Assembly: GCA_910587575.1 (NCBI GenBank)
Contig: CAJULU010000078.1
Coordinates: forward strand, 1 to 12,412
DNA: 12,412 nt
Reading direction: 5' to 3'
Origin: an uncultured Dorea sp.
GTDB lineage: Bacteria > Bacillota > Clostridia > Lachnospirales > Lachnospiraceae
Part shown: piece by piece, positions 12,167-12,412 of the stretch
Numbering within the stretch: the stretch's first letter is position 1
Layout of the letters: the number at the start of each line of letters is the position of its first letter
Notes under the pieces: generated by a model
Database searches by the model: none
The model's input: the letters and a program-made list of their open reading frames with translations, nothing else
Told to the model about the DNA's origin: nothing
Translations under genes and position numbers: made by a program

Positions 12167-12412
12167 CTATACTGATAAAATTCCCAGGCTCTTGACATAA
12201 GCCGCCAGTTCTTCCGCCATCTCCTCTGCCTCCGGGATTCGAAGATGTCCCGGCGTTCCCTTACCGGTTCTTCTGAACCTGTAATAGGTAATCTTATCAT
12301 CCTTCATTTCCCGGCAAACGCTGGCAATGGACCGATCCCAGGACAAGTCGTGAATCAGCAGAGTCGTACAGCATACGATATACGCCTCCGGGTATTTTTC
12401 CCGCAGTGACTC
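12167..12412 (-). CDS. C-terminal end of a probable SGNH/GDSL-type hydrolase (partial, runs off the right edge)
   Basis: The minus-strand frame is open from the right edge to TAG at 12169-12167, giving 81 residues. It has the look of the end of an SGNH/GDSL-type esterase: a central strand 'EAYIVCCTTLL', a lysine/tyrosine strand, then GTPGHLRIPEAEEMAEELAAY, where a small-residue-rich segment with His precedes an amphipathic C-terminal helix, as in the catalytic Asp/His block of that fold. The nucleophile Ser block lies outside the window, and the usual nearby Asp is not certain, so the family call is tentative. Codon use matches the neighbouring mutase gene, which follows about 80 bases later. 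Confidence 0.5.
   Translation of the reverse strand, partial: ESLREKYPEAYIVCCTTLLIHDLSWDRSIASVCREMKDDKITYYRFRRTGKGTPGHLRIPEAEEMAEELAAYVKSLGILSV

Overview
The window looks like a chromosomal stretch from a Gram-positive Clostridia bacterium, most likely a gut Lachnospiraceae-type organism. The evidence is strong purine-rich ribosome binding sites, sigma-A type promoters, a lipobox lipoprotein, clostridial-style operons and moderate G+C. This taxonomic call is inference from protein style; no marker gene is present.

Layout from left to right. (1) A forward PepSY-domain lipoprotein (146-775) with its own promoter and a hairpin terminator that starts inside its last codons. (2) A tightly overlapping leftward operon: larE (2920-2096), a YfcE-type metallophosphoesterase (2099-1380) and a PilZ-domain protein (1393-791). 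(3) A forward restriction-modification block, vsr (3111-3554), C5-cytosine methyltransferase (3610-4890) and a PD-(D/E)xK restriction endonuclease (4887-5948), closed by a large bidirectional terminator. (4) Leftward larC (7433-6036) with a histidine-rich insert, and a small unknown leftward gene (7955-7581), each with its own promoter. (5) A gene-poor stretch (about 7983-8566) carrying two statistically unlikely imperfect repeats, a 30-bp palindrome and a near-consensus forward promoter that faces no gene. (6) A leftward sugar-phosphate operon: a phosphohexomutase (12087-10363) followed by a mannose-6-phosphate isomerase/ROK kinase fusion (10337-8567). The fusion is broken by an internal out-of-frame deletion near 10020. 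(7) At the right edge, the C-terminal 81 residues of a probable SGNH/GDSL-type hydrolase.

How the genes fit together. larE and larC both act in making or activating the nickel-pincer nucleotide cofactor of LarA-type racemases/epimerases. They lie on the same strand, and the opposite-strand, AT-richer vsr-M-R cassette sits exactly between them, which suggests insertion into a former lar cluster; larB and larA are not in the window. The mutase and isomerase/kinase genes would connect glucose-1-P, glucose-6-P, fructose-6-P and mannose-6-P, but the isomerase arm appears dead in this strain. The most noteworthy points are the split lar cluster with its restriction system of unknown specificity, the broken ManA-ROK fusion, the palindrome-covered orphan promoter in the relic region, and the unusual domain extensions in YfcE, LarC and the methyltransferase.
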